64,000 nt of DNA from the NCBI GenBank assembly GCA_016858145.1, contig JAEHOE010000151.1, forward strand, positions 124,001-188,000. Direction: 5' to 3'. The notes beneath the pieces were generated by a model. It saw nothing but the letters and a program-made list of their open reading frames with translations, was not told the origin of the DNA and searched no databases. Position numbers and translations under genes: made by a program. This document shows, piece after piece, positions 26,920 to 38,753 of the stretch (the first letter of the stretch is position 1; each line of letters starts with the position of its first letter). The DNA comes from Edaphochlamys debaryana. Lineage: Eukaryota; Chlorophyta; Chlorophyceae; Chlamydomonadales.

Positions 26920-28085
26920 ATGTCTCTCATAGTGGGCGGCCTGCGCAGTAGATGGTCTGCGCTGCTAGGCCTGCACCTGCGCGCTCCGCTGCCACCGGGA
27001 GGAGGGGGCGCTGCTAAGAAGGGAGGCAAGAACAAAGGTGGGGCACTTCGTGGAAGCGATATCACACACGAGCCCCTGGCGGTGTCGGAGGGCGGGGGGT
27101 GCTCCCCGGCACGCTGGCGAGTGCGTCCTCGCCCCCTGCGCGCCCCTACGCTTCCCGTGGTGCACTACTGGCCCCCCATCACCATTACATCTTGATCTGG
27201 ACAGGCCCTCGACAAGTGGGGGAGCTGTCGAAAGACGTGGCGACAGGGTGTGGGCTTATGAAGAATGAGCCCGACCCGCCGCTGAAGCCGGACAGCGAGT
27301 ACCCAGAGTGGCTCTTCAAGCTATTGGAACCGAGGTGCGGGAAGGGAAAGTCTGATGGGTCATTGAAGACGTCGCGGGGTTCCCAGGTTGAGGCCATGGG
27401 TCGCATGATGAGCGCACTGCGCCAGCATGGGCCAGGGCTGGGGGCCGGGGCCGTGCGGCAGCTGGAACAGACCAATAACGAGGCAATCCCTCTCGAGGAG
27501 ACGGAAAGTACACGGGGCAAAAGGGGTAGCGCACATGCGCCAACAGTTCAGCTCTCTTCGACGTCTGCATTGTCATAGTGCTGGGCCCAGGGCTGAACCA
27601 GGCGGCGTGGGAGTGAGGAACCAAGCCCTCGATCCTCGCTGGGCTGCAGCTGGAGTACACAGAGTTTGAGCAATGACTAGAGAGAACGAAGAGAATAGCG
27701 GCTTCTGGCAGGGCTGAGTTTTGTTTACCACTGGGCTTGGCGCCCGGGCGCAGTCCAAAAACCTTCCACAGCCTAACCGCTCGCGTAACCTGTGTTTGTG
27801 ACCCAGGCCCATGATCAAGGAGCTCGAGAAGGCGTACCAGGAAGGGGGGCTGACGCTACCAGAGGTACGCGCTCGCGGGTGTTCTGCTGAAACTTGGCCT
27901 GCTGCGCAACAGTGTACCGCGGACGGGCTGGTGGCAAAGCCGTACACCTGTAGGCGCATTGCTTGCGCTGTCGTGCTCATGGACTCCGCGACCTCCGACT
28001 CAACCCTGTGCTGCAGCTCCGGCGGTTGTGGCGGCTTAAGAACAAGGCCCGCATCAAGGAGTCGAACTTCCTTAAGGCCAAGTGA
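26920..28085 (+). CDS. MRPL54: Mitochondrial large-subunit ribosomal protein mL54
   Basis: Exons 26920-27037, 27205-27334, 27807-27864 and 28017-28085 give 124 residues, all in frame. The core VGELSKDVATG, LKPDSEYPEWLFKLLEP and the basic C-terminus LRRLWRLKNKARIKESN match the mL54 (MRP-L37/L54) family of small mitoribosomal proteins; PDSEYPEWLFKLL is the family signature. The N-terminus (MSLIVGGLRSRWSALLGLHL) is an amphipathic, Arg-containing mitochondrial presequence, and KKGGKNKG follows. The second intron is about 470 nt, long for this window. TGTAA at 28682 may be the poly(A) signal. Confidence 0.9.
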
Positions 28086-29357
28086 TAGGCGGGCTGGCAA
28101 GCAGCGGGCTCTGGGGCCTGGCAGAAGACACGGAGGGGATCAACACGCCAGGTAGAGGAGAACCTGCCGTGAGGATGGCGCAGTAGCATGAGCTGCTGGT
28201 GTTGGCCGAGAACCCGGCAGGGCTCAAGACTGTGCTGGGCTTTAGCGTCTAGGCAATTGTCGGGTTCCCGGTAATTGTGACTGAGGAACTGAGTCATTGA
28301 GAGGCAACCATGGGGCGGAGGGTAGCCGCCGCCATAATAGAAGACAGGAGGCTGCGCCAGGACTACTGCCTGCCAGGGGTTTGAGGCCTCTAGACGATGA
28401 AGGGGGGCAGAGCTACGGCAGATGATCTCGGCAGTAGCGGGCCCTGGTAGCCTGGTTTCCCAGGACGGCAGGAGGGCCTGAGCTGTTCATGAGTTGCGAG
28501 CGTCCCAAGAATGGGCGGCATTGGTCAGAGCGTACGGGGCAGCACGGCGAAGGATTTGCCGTGCAGTTGCCAGTGGTAGCGAGGAGAAGGGTCAGAGCTG
28601 GGTCCTCTGGACGGGACGTCTGGAACCTGGGTGTGGAACCTAGGTCTCGAGTACTGATGGTCATGCACAGGCTCTGCTCGCTGTAAGCTCAGGTTAGCCA
28701 TGACTCACACAGCTGTACCAGTATCTGCCGCCTTCGCCTGGCCTTTGTGCCCACTGCCGAAGACTCCGCTGACTGGAAACGCCAAGCTAGCCGTGCTGCA
28801 ATGGCGGCCAGATAACATGAGTCGTTTTGCAAGACAGGGCACCTTCCACAGGTTAGACTCCTTTGCTCTGAGCCCCCTCGCCTCCGGACGTCCGGAGCCT
28901 ATCCGGAGCCTATGCCGGCGCGCCCGTTGGTCCTCGACCTTCCAGTCTTTCTTCCTCGCCCGTTCACTCCACCTGGGCACCTGCCCCTAATCGAACAGCT
29001 GCCTTTCAAGCATGACTGCATTCAAGCACGCCGCACACCGGTGAAACTTGAAGGGCTTCCTCCATACGGCTATATGCTATGTTCAGGCCTTCCTAGCTTG
29101 CCCTTCCGCGCGCCTACCTAGGCAGTCACGATGCCAGTTGTTCTGTGCCCTTGTGCCTCCATCGCGAAAGCCGTAATCCCGATGCCTCCCCCCCGCTCCG
29201 TCTCTTCAACCCCTAATTAAGGAGCGATGTGGACTTCCCTGCATAGAGCCCGTCGCCCTCCCCCGCCTGTCTCCCGTCTCCCGTCGACATACCCTCCCCC
29301 CGGCAGCGCCTCCTTCGCCTGTGCCTTTGCCAGAGCCGCTTCAGCGCCAGAGCCGCT
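28086..29357. other. Convergent 3' UTR region, mL54 / SAXO-Hsp70
   Basis: Contains no supported coding exon. It accommodates the 3' UTRs of both convergent genes (TGTAA for mL54 at 28682-28686). Confidence 0.4.
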
Positions 29358-32300
29358 TCATTTCCGCAGCACCACAATCTCCCCGCGCTGCAACCTGCAT
29401 AACGGGAAAAGACGGGCGAGCAAGGCGTGAGAAGTGGCCACCGCTTCCCGCCCCGCCTGCCCCATCCCCCCATATTCATCCCCGGCCCCCCACCCTTCCC
29501 CCCCTGTACCCACCAGAGCTTGTGTCGCTCCGTGTCCAGGTCCTTGGCCTCCACCGTGAGGAAGCACTCCCGGTCCAGCCGGAACGTCACCTGGGCACAC
29601 AGGCGGGCAGGGCGGGGCGCCATGCGAGCACGCAGGTCAGTGACCGGTCGCGGTTCAGTGACCGGCATTCAACCCTCTAGCGACCTAACAGGGCCATGGG
29701 TCTTTGCTCGCCGGCTGCCATGCTGGCGGCCCCTGCTCCGCCACCAGCTGCAGGCGCTCCCCCCCGGGCGCACCTCGATGCGCGGCACGTCCTTGGGCGC
29801 GGGCGGGATGTTGACGATGTCGAACTGTCCCAGCAGGATGTTGTTGGAGGCCACGGGGTCGTCGCCGTACAGCACCAGGATGCAGGCCTGAGGGGGAGGG
29901 GGAGAGGAGGGAATTCCGCGGTGAGATCCGCCTCAAGACCGCGTGCACGCTTGTGCACACCTATCAGGGTCTTTCTCCAGGGCCTCTGCTATCTCCACCC
30001 AAGAACCCCTGCAGACCCGCACCTGCTCCTGGTTGTCGTGCACGGTGGTGAAGACTTGTCGCGCCGAGCAGGGTGGGTCCATGGTGCGGGGGATGAGCAC
30101 AAAGTACTTGTCCGTGACGCCCCTGCGCACGGCGGGAGCGGCGGTGCAGGGTGAGGTTTTGCAGTGCTGAAGGCATATGGCGGCGAATTGCCCTGCCAGG
30201 TCAAACGCCGTGGAAGCCCAGGGCCCACACCCTTGTGCCATCGGATGGTCAAACCGTCCGCCCGGCATCCTCCACCCGGACCCCAAACCCGTGCGTTCCG
30301 TGCCCCCCCCCCCACCTGTGCACGAACTCCACTCCCAGCGAGCGGCGCGGCAGCGGCAGCTGCAGCCCGTCCCGGCTGATGATGCCGGTGAGGGGCGGCA
30401 TCTGCGGGTCGGCCTCCTTGGGCACATACTCCGCCCTGCGGTGGCGGGGAGAGGGCGTGCGTTGGTCTTGTGGTGACGATGCAGTCCTGCCGTGCCGTGC
30501 CCCGTGGTGCCGTGCCGTGTCCCCTAGCCAGGGACTCTGGAAGGCGAGAGCTGCAGCCCAGTGAGCCCCCGCCAGCTTACCGGTATTCGGTTGTTCCCCC
30601 AAATGGAAATGGGTTAAAGGGATCCCAGTCCGCGGGCGGCAGCAGCATGAGCGGCTTGGGCGTGTAGTCGTTGCGGTAGGTGGTGCCGTCGTTGAGCCAG
30701 GGGAGGGGCTCCTTGGGCGGGATGGGGCCTGGGGGCGATGCAAACGACCAGCCAGTCAGACGCAAGCACGCCTCATGCGAGCAGCCCTTCCCACACACCC
30801 GCAAGGACAGCGCTCCCCAGACTCCCCGGCTCATGCGAGCAGCCTTTCACACCCGCAAGGACAGCATTCCTGCCTGGCGAATGATGGCCATCCTTCAACT
30901 CCCTCATCATTCGTCCACCGCCGCAGCCTTGCAGCTGGCCCCCTCCCCGGCTTCTGGCCCCCCTAGATTTTCGCACCTGGTGGCTGGCGCGGCTCGCCCT
31001 CCTTGGGCACGTAGTGTGCCCGGTAGGTGGTGTCGTAGATGGAGGGCATCATGGGCGGCGGGGCGGTGGCGTCGCGGGAGGGCCGCGGCAGAGTGTTGAC
31101 GGGCACCTCGAAGGGCCTGTAGGTGTCCTGGTTGGTGGTGTCGCGGGTGATGCTGGGCCCCATGCGCGGCTTGTACACCAGCGGCTCCACGGGCCGGGGC
31201 ATGCGCGGCTTCTCGTAGAACCTGGGAGGCGGGGCCGGTGGGGGGGCAGGAGGGGCGGTGAAGCGGGCCGATCGGTCCTCATGAGCGCAATCCGGGTCTT
31301 CGTGAGGCACCAGGGAAGGGCAGCTCGGGCCACGGGGAGCAAGCCGGACAGGGATCTGCCTTCTGATCCGTAAGCGCGCTGCCCTCCCATTGGTCGGCTG
31401 ATATACGCCACGCCCGTGCTTCGCCAGCGCCACCCACTCGTTGTTGTACGTCGAGGTGGCGGTGAAGGGCGCCCCCCCGGCCGGCAGCTCCAGCGGGTCC
31501 CCTGGCGCGTAGGCCTTCTTTGGGGGGTAGTGCTCCCTGAGGAGGGCACGCGGAGAGGGGGTGGAGTGGCAGGCGAGTTGTCAATGCCAGGCTTGACAGC
31601 GGGCCTGCAGTTGTGTGGTTTCCTTCCGACACAGGTGAGAGGCGGTGCGAGTGGGCACGGCGCCGCGCAAGGCCCCATCATGGCCATCAACGCACGGTGC
31701 AGGCCCCGCTCACACATAGGACGAGGGGGGCAGCTCCCGGCCGTATGGGTCCTTGAGCTTGATCTCGCGAGTGCTGTCGAAATGGCCATGCGCCACCTGC
31801 GAGAAGGTGCGGAATGGACCACCCATGTGCTCACTACATGCGTGTCAAGCAATGTGCAGTCGGCCGTAACCGCGCAGAGGCTGCGGAGGGGCTTGCATGC
31901 TCGTGAAGCCGCTCAGTCTTAGGGCATGGCATGGCTGAGCTGAGTCTAGAAGCAGCGGAGCGGTGTGGTTGTGTGGCCCCCTCGACTCGGAATCCCCGTG
32001 GGGAGCGCACAGCTGCAACGCACACTTCCCCAGCTCCTCGGCTCTCTAGGTGCGCGCCCATGCACCCCCTACGCCCCTGCTGGCTCTCAAGGCTCTGCTC
32101 CTCCTCTTGACCGCATCGTTCCATCCTCCCAAGCCAGTTGCTCGCGCACCGGCTGAGGCATCTCAGACTCCGCGATTGCGGGCTCCTCGTATGGCCCATC
32201 CGGCATTGGCTGGAAGTTCGACCGCGCCGTGTCATACATCGTCGTGTGATTCGTCAACGTGCTCTTCTTGCCTGAAGCAGCGATGACAAGGGAATGGCAA

Positions 32301-32639
32301 GGGGTTGGCACGTGCTTGCGCGGGGCTCAGGGCAGTGTTCCGGGACACGCAAGGTTGGGGAGGTGGGGAGGGGGCAAGGCACGCCCCGAAGGGCGGAGGA
32401 CCAGGGGCCGCGCCCACTGCATATGTCGATGCGGGGGCCCCCTCCTTGGCATACATGCTTGACACAGCCGGCATCGCGAAGGGACAGCGTGCAGGCTGTG
32501 AGTTTAGGCTTGCAGCCATGCCGCGGCCGAGTCCTTTGCTCTACTGCCCCCCGCTAGGCCACGTTCATTTCGCCTTCGACTTCATCGCAAACTTACTCAT
32601 AGTGCTCGTCGAGAACGCGCCACGCTTGGTGTCGTCCAT
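29358..32639 (-). CDS. SAXO-like microtubule-binding repeats fused to an Hsp70 substrate-binding domain
   Basis: Exons 32639-32597, 32271-32150, 31796-31714, 31536-31434, about 31211-30977, 30728-30581, 30435-30316, 30122-30023, 29887-29774, 29590-29514, 29394-29358; about 393 residues. The first about 285 residues carry short Tyr-rich repeats: TMYDTARSNFQP, TATSTYNNEW, SIYDTTYRAHYVPKEGEP, GTTYRNDYTPKP, GTTEYRAEYVPKEADP. These resemble the Mn-type repeats of stabilizer-of-axonemal-microtubules (SAXO/STOP) proteins. The last about 107 residues match the Hsp70 beta-sandwich substrate-binding domain: VFTTVHDNQEQ, DDPVASNNILLGQFDIVNIPPAP, VPRIEVTFRLD, FLTVEAKDLDTE. The Hsp70 ATPase domain and helical lid are absent. 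A role inside or on ciliary microtubules is inferred. The exon 4/5 join is the weak point: the typical CAG|GTTCTAC acceptor at 31221 is out of phase with a GT donor, whereas GAG|AAG at 31211 is in phase. Exon 2 ends at CCG|GTGCGC. Confidence 0.85.
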
Positions 32640-33152
32640 GCTGGGGCCCTCGAAGGCCGGAGCCGAACGCGCCCGTCAAGGCCGTCAAGCGTAAAGCGAG
32701 AAATGCTTTTTTGTTGTAAGCGATACGGCGCTTTGATCAGAGCAAGCTATGCCCGGTTGTGAGCGAGATGGCAGGAAATGCGGACCTCCCGCGTTGTCGC
32801 GCGTTGCACGATGCGCCGTGATATGTGCACGCAGACGTCAATAATGCAGTGTTGTGCTCCGCGGCCCCTGTTTTCGCCTTTCGACCACTCTGATGCAAAA
32901 ACTCCATCCGGGCTCCGGGTGCTCCTCGTTTGCCGGGCCTTTTCCCGCCCTCTCCTGTCATTTTTGCTCACACACAGCGTTGCGGGAGGCTCCAGGCGGC
33001 CCACAGCCCAAGCAGCGCAAGTCCCGCATTTTGAACTCAGTAGTCAACTCGGCACTCGCCTCCTGCCCTCAGTGGCCGACCTGCTGAGCGCCACTCGTGC
33101 TTGGAGTGGACTCCACATCCACTAGTGGCGGCCAGCGTGGCAGTAGGCGCTT
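32640..33152. promoter_or_regulatory. Divergent promoter region, SAXO-Hsp70 / F-box-LRR
   Basis: About 510 bp between outward-facing starts. No supported coding exon. It presumably holds both promoters and 5' UTRs. Confidence 0.45.
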
Positions 33153-36100
33153 ATGGGGCTGGCGGGACTGCCCCCTACGAGAGCTTGTCACAGCCCCAGC
33201 GCAGAGGAGGGGCCTCCGCCTCCCTCTCGGAGCTGGCAGGTGCCTCCAGATGGACTTTTTGACGTCATTGTGCCTATGCTCACGGCCAAGCAGTTCGTCG
33301 TGGTGCAGCTGGTCTGCTCGGACTGGAGCCGCGCTGCGCGTTGCTGCCTCAAGGACGCAACGCCAAAACGGCCTGACGTTGACCTCAGCAAGCTCGTGAC
33401 ACTTTATCCCAACCTCACGCACCTCAACCTGCTGCACGTCGAGGGCCTATCGGCCCGCATGCTCACCCCGCTGCGGCATCTGACCGCGCTGCGAGAGCTG
33501 TGCCTCTCCAACGTCGCGCTGCAGCTGCAGCACGCGGCCACTGAGGGCGCTGCCGGAGACGGGGCACCTCCAGCGGGCGTGCGCAGCGCAGCGCCGGCTG
33601 GCGAGGCTCTGTACACCGAGTCCGTTGCCGCAGCGGGGCCCGCTGGCTCGGGCCCCTGCACCCGCGGGGCCCAGCAGCGGCAACAGCAGCAGCAGGCGCG
33701 GCCGCGCACGCGCTCCAGAGCTCGGGCAGCTTCAGGCGGCAGCCCCGACGGCCTGCCACCCCTCCCGCCAGGCCGACAGGCTCGGCTAGCAGCAGGCGGG
33801 GGCAGCGGGGCAGGACGGAGCCCCGCAGCAGGGTCCCCACCGCCCACCTCGCAGCAGCGCCCTCGCTCCGGGCGAGGGACGGCAGACAGCGCCGCTGCTG
33901 CATCCGCGCCGAGCGAGGGGGGCGGCGAGGGGGCGGCTCAAGGAGCGGCTGAGGTGGTCTCGTCGCCGCCGCCCTCTCCGTCGAATCGCATCTTCGGCGG
34001 GCTGGGTCAGGTGCTGCAGCGCCTCCAGAAGCTGCAGGTGAAGCCTCAGACGCACACCGTGCTGCGAGGGCGCTGTGCTGCCCACAAGTAACCTTTTTCC
34101 GCCCCGTCCCTCGCTCCTCGATCTCACGCCTCTGCTGTGCCCGGCCTGGCGTTTGTCCCTTCCGTCCGCAGGCCGACCTGTGCCCCGCCCTGACCGCGGA
34201 GGCCCTGGCCTGCCTGCCCAGCCTGACGGACCTCACCGTGGACGCACTGGTGACGCCCGAGGCGCTGGCCCCGCTGGCGCGGCTGCGCTGCCTGGCCGTC
34301 AAGAAGCTGGCCAACGCGGAGGCGCTGGAGGGGCTGTCCCGCCTGGCGGGACTCACCGCATTACTTATCAACTCGGACTCGAGCTGCGCGGCGGAGTTCC
34401 TGCCGGTCTGCGCGCGGCTGCCGGACCTGCAGGTGGGGCGCGCGGGATGGCAGGGATGAGGCGTGGGACAGGCGAGGGGTACGGCTAGCGCTGGCCTGCT
34501 GAAGGCTGACTCCCGTTTCGCCATCCCCACACAGGCGCTGACGTTCAAGACCAGCAGCACCAAGCTGCTGCAGCCACCAGACGGCGTGTGCTGGGCCGGC
34601 TTCAGCAGGCAAGCCCCAACGCATTGTCAGGGCTTAGCGCCAGCTGCTCCACGGCCCCATCCTGTCACACGCCGCCCAGGCTCTGCCATTACCAACCATG
34701 TCACCACTTACCGCTCTCCTGTCCCCCCGCCCCTCCAGGCTGACCTCCCTGGACCTGCGCGCCCCCGTGGAGTGCCTCAAGCCGGGCCTGCCCGCGCTGG
34801 CGGAGCTGCGGGGCCTGAAGGCGCTGTCGCTGGACCTGTACTGCGCCACGGACGAGGAGCTCATGGTCACCGTGGTGGCGCCGCCGGGGCTGGAGAGCCT
34901 CTTCGTGTCCAGCGACCGGTCCAGGTGGGCAAGCGGGAGGGGCGGCGGCGCCCTTACACACCACCGGCATGCGGGTTGTGCCGTTCGCGCCCGTGGTAAA
35001 TGCGCGATGTGTCGTGATGTTCCGGGTGTGTGGCCGCTCAGCTCTTGGCCTCGTGCGCGGCTCTCGGTCGCAGGTCGGGCGGAGTTATCGACGTGCACCC
35101 CAACCCCAAGTTGCGCTCGCTACGCATCCGGCTCTACTGGACCGCGCTCAACCTGGTGCTGCCGGAGGGCCTGCCGGAGCCCTCGCCGCTGCCCGAACCC
35201 GACCCGGAGGAGTGGGAGCCCTACCCAGACCCGGACGTGCCCCTGCCCCGGACCACCGCCCTCAACACACCAGCCACTGGGGAGCTTCCGGGAGCGGGTG
35301 AGGCGAGACCTACCGGGACGACTGACGCCATGGCACAGGACGGGGACGGCGATGGCGAGGACGGAGGGGCCACGGGCGGGCGCAGCGGCAGGCGGGGCCA
35401 CGTGCGCAGCGCCAGCCCCAGCCCTCACGGGGGCGACGCGGGCGGCTCACCGGCGGTACGGCGGAGAACAGTGTCCCGATGTGGGCCCGGGGCCTCGACG
35501 GGGGCAGCGGGCCCGTCCAGCGCTGGGGCCGGGCCCTCGAGTCCGACGGCGCGCCGGGCTGAGGCCGGCAATGGCGGGGAGGAGCCAGCTCGCACCCCGC
35601 CCTCGGCAGCAACCCGCGGTGGCGAGGTGGAAGCGGGCGGCTCTGGCCGTGTCCCCGCGAGCGGGGGCAGTGCGGGCGTACCGCGGCGGAGATCCGGCCG
35701 CCGCTCCGATGCCGCCGTGCCGAGCTCGGGTGGGGGCGCCGCGGATTCGGCAGCTGCAGGAGCGGGTCCGGGGGCCTCTGTCCCGGACACGCCGCCTTCG
35801 GACCGCCGCCGGCGTGCGAATGCCTGCACCTCCGCTGCCGCTACGCCGGCCGCCGCAGGCGGCGGCGCAGGGTCCGCGCCCGCCTACGCCACGCCCGTCG
35901 GCAGCGACGCCGCCGCTGACGCCACGGCTTCCGGTCTGGCCAGTGGCGGTACGACCGCGGGCGGGAGCTGCGGCCTGCCCGACATGCAGCTACAGGAGCT
36001 GTGCCTGGACGCCTGCTTCTTCCTGCTGTACGGCAGCCTGGTGCCCGTGCTAAAACAGTTCCCGCGCCTGCGCACGCTCACGCTCGACAACTGCCTCGCG

Positions 36101-37442
36101 CTCGAGGTGAGGCTTCCTGATAGCGTCCGCGGCAGCCACAATTACTGTCCAGCTTCCTTTGTTGCTCAGGAGCGCACATGTACCTCTCCAGGGTGTATCC
36201 ATGCTCTCTTGCACCGAGCCCTGAACGCACCACCTGCCTTGCCCGCATCCCAATCCGCCCCGCAGAACGGCGAGCTGGCTCAGCTGTGCGAGCTGGCCTC
36301 GCTCACCGAGGTGTCCCTGGCGGGCGTGCACCTGGTCACGGACACGGGCCTGCGCGCGCTGGGCCGCCTGCCGAGCCTGGCGCAGCTGCGGCTCAAGGGG
36401 CTGCGCAAGCTGGCGGTGCACGCGGCGCAGGCCTACATGCGCCAGAAGCCCATCGTGCGGAGATACGAGGACGTGTCGGGTGCGCTGGGGATTGTAGGGA
36501 TGCGGAAGAGGCCACGGGGATCAGCAGGGCCGGGTCCGGGTGAGGCTGCGGGCATGCATGCAGGTGCGGTGTGGTATGGTTGGGTGGGCACGAGGCTGGG
36601 GCTTACTGGTATTGACATGTGCATGTACCCCGGCTTTGTGTGCTGCCGCAGGGGCCTTCCTGACCTCGCTGGCCTCGCTGCCGGACCTGCGCTGCCTGGC
36701 GCTCAAGCACCTGCACACCGCCTCGGGGGGGCACTTGGCAGCGGGGCTGTCGGCGCTCACGCAGCTCACCCGGCTCGAGGTGCGGCCGCTTACAAGCTGG
36801 GTCGCTCTTTTGGTGTTGCGGTGCTGCTGGGCAGGCCATGCTCCTCTACATTGCAAGTTTTTTTATCCCCAACTGCAATGCATCGGCTGCTTAACGATGT
36901 TGTGTTCCGGCCACTTCCTCCCTGCCCCTGCCAGGTCAAGGACGTGCACGCCATGTCTGACACGGTGCTGACCTCCGTCAGCCGCCACCGCTCGCTGCAG
37001 GAGCTGTCGGTGCTGCACTGCGAGGTGAGCGTACAGCCTGCGCACATGCACCTGACTCGGCCCCACCCCGAGCGCGGCTCACCCAGAGGCGCAGGAGCAT
37101 TCCTGTTGGTGCCCTGCCACCTGCCACCGATCCCCACCTATCCCAGAGCACCGCGATGGCTGGGATCCCTTCAGCACCCTCTTATCTGCCATGGACTGAC
37201 AGCTCCACGCCTGCCCTTGCTCCCTGCTGCAGGCGGTGACGGCCCGAGGGCGCGCCTGCGTGGTCCGCGGCCTGGGCCTCCGTGTGGCGCTGGACTTCGA
37301 GGGCTGCTCGCTGCCCGACATCACGCGGCCGCTGTGCGCGCTGCCCACCGCCAGCACGCAGGCGCAGCTCATCGACGACGACCGCGTCAGCTCCTCGGCC
37401 CGCCCGCGCCGCTCCTGCCAGCACAGCAACCAGGACGGGTGA
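33153..37442 (+). CDS. Large F-box / leucine-rich-repeat protein
   Basis: Nine exons: 33153-34037, 34172-34432, 34535-34608, 34739-34924, 35074-36106, 36266-36479, 36652-36779, 36935-37024, 37233-37442; 1026 residues. Near residue 30, PPDGLFDVIVPMLTAKQFVVV...VCSDWSRAARC fits an F-box, which binds SKP1 in SCF ubiquitin ligases. LRRs run through the rest: LYPNLTHLNLLHVEGL, LPSLTDLTVDALV, LRGLKALSLDLY, LPSLAQLRLKGLRKL, LPDLRCLALKHLH, HRSLQELSVLHCE. Two long disordered insertions interrupt the array: about 140 residues (Ser/Ala/Gly/Arg-rich) in exon 1 and about 250 in exon 5. The exon 3 donor is AGCAG|GCAAGC, a textbook GC-AG donor. It is needed to continue FSR|LTSLDLRAP in frame. TGTAA at 38169 is a candidate poly(A) signal. 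The target protein is unknown. Confidence 0.85.
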
Positions 37443-38753
37443 TGGGGTCCGGCGGGGTGCGGCGTGGGGGCCAAGGTTGCGCTGACGGGGTCGCCGTGAG
37501 AGGCTGAGCTGCCCGGACGGGGGACGGGTGCAGATAGCGCCGGGGGTGGGCGCAGGGGTCTTGGCAACAGCGGTACAATGCTGGTTTGCGTTGGCTGCTT
37601 GGAGACACGACGCTTTCACCACGTTAGCGCGTCAATCTGGACAGGTGCTGCTAGTTGCACGTTGCTAGGGGCTTGACAAGTTGCGTAGTTGAGTTGGAAG
37701 GAGTTGTTAGGGTGTGAAAGGACCTGGGCTGAAACTGGGTCAGGGAAAGGCACACATTCACGAGCTCTCCGCTGTTTTGGGGACCCTTTGCGGGTGAGCA
37801 TGACGCTTCTTCTTACCGCCCGGAGTTGGAAGAGTATTGCTCTTCTACTTCCTGTGCTCATTTCAGTCGGAAACAAGTGGGGGGTACGAAGGACTCTCAC
37901 CTTCCAGGAGGAGCCGTTGGCCGCCGCCGTGCGTGGCATGTTGGGCGGCTCACCGCGTTCTAGCGGGGTCTCGGGACCTTGTATGTATCCTAGATTGTGG
38001 CTTGAACTTCTGAGCGCGGTATCAACGTGAGATACTGACACGGAGTGCTACGGGGCTTGGGGGGCTGCGGTGTACGGTATGGGGAGGCATGATGCGCTGT
38101 GCGTGTCGCTTTAGTTGGCCGCCCAGTAGTGGGGCATAATCACATGCAGTGGCTTACAGGCTCAAAGCTGTAAGACCAATATGATTCCTCGCGTCCCACA
38201 CCCCTTTCATCTCGCTTACAGCCAGGTGCTTGCGCTCTCCCCTACCGTTACCCTGGAGCCCAAGCTCGCTGCCTATGGACCCTGCGGTTCCTCCAGCCTG
38301 CTTTGCTACACCCGTCGCACGCTCCACCCCCCACCCCATGGACAGGCTGGAATAATAGTGATGATAGCTCCGCAAGACCGCAAAGGGCAGACCCGAGCGT
38401 GCTCCACTTCGGGGTGAAGTGGGCAGGGCAGGATAACCACCTCAACACTGGCCACTCCGGCACCCCACCACCACCACCACCCCGTGAACAGCTGAACTCT
38501 TGAGTCTGATCTCCTACAAGGCGACCCCAAACTGCGCTGCAATGCCTAGCTCCCAGCCATGCAATGCCTATCTAGCCTCACTTGAAGCTCGAAGCTCCCT
38601 AGCGCATGCCAAGCCCTGCGAGATGCCTACGGCCACTGGCCCTTTGCTGCTGAGCGCTGTGACCGGCTGACCGGCTGTCGAGACCCGCCTTTCGAGCCAT
38701 TCGATGGTTGCAATCTTCTGCTCCGCCGGTCACGCCTGTCGCGGCGCAAGTGT
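37443..38753. other. Convergent 3' UTR region, F-box-LRR / RING
   Basis: No gene supported; open frames are short and lack motifs. TGTAA at 38169-38173 lies about 730 nt after the F-box-LRR stop. Confidence 0.4.

Noticed and set aside
33463..34563. 366-codon minus-strand frame opposite the F-box exon
   Set aside because: Antisense of the low-complexity insertion in the F-box/LRR gene.
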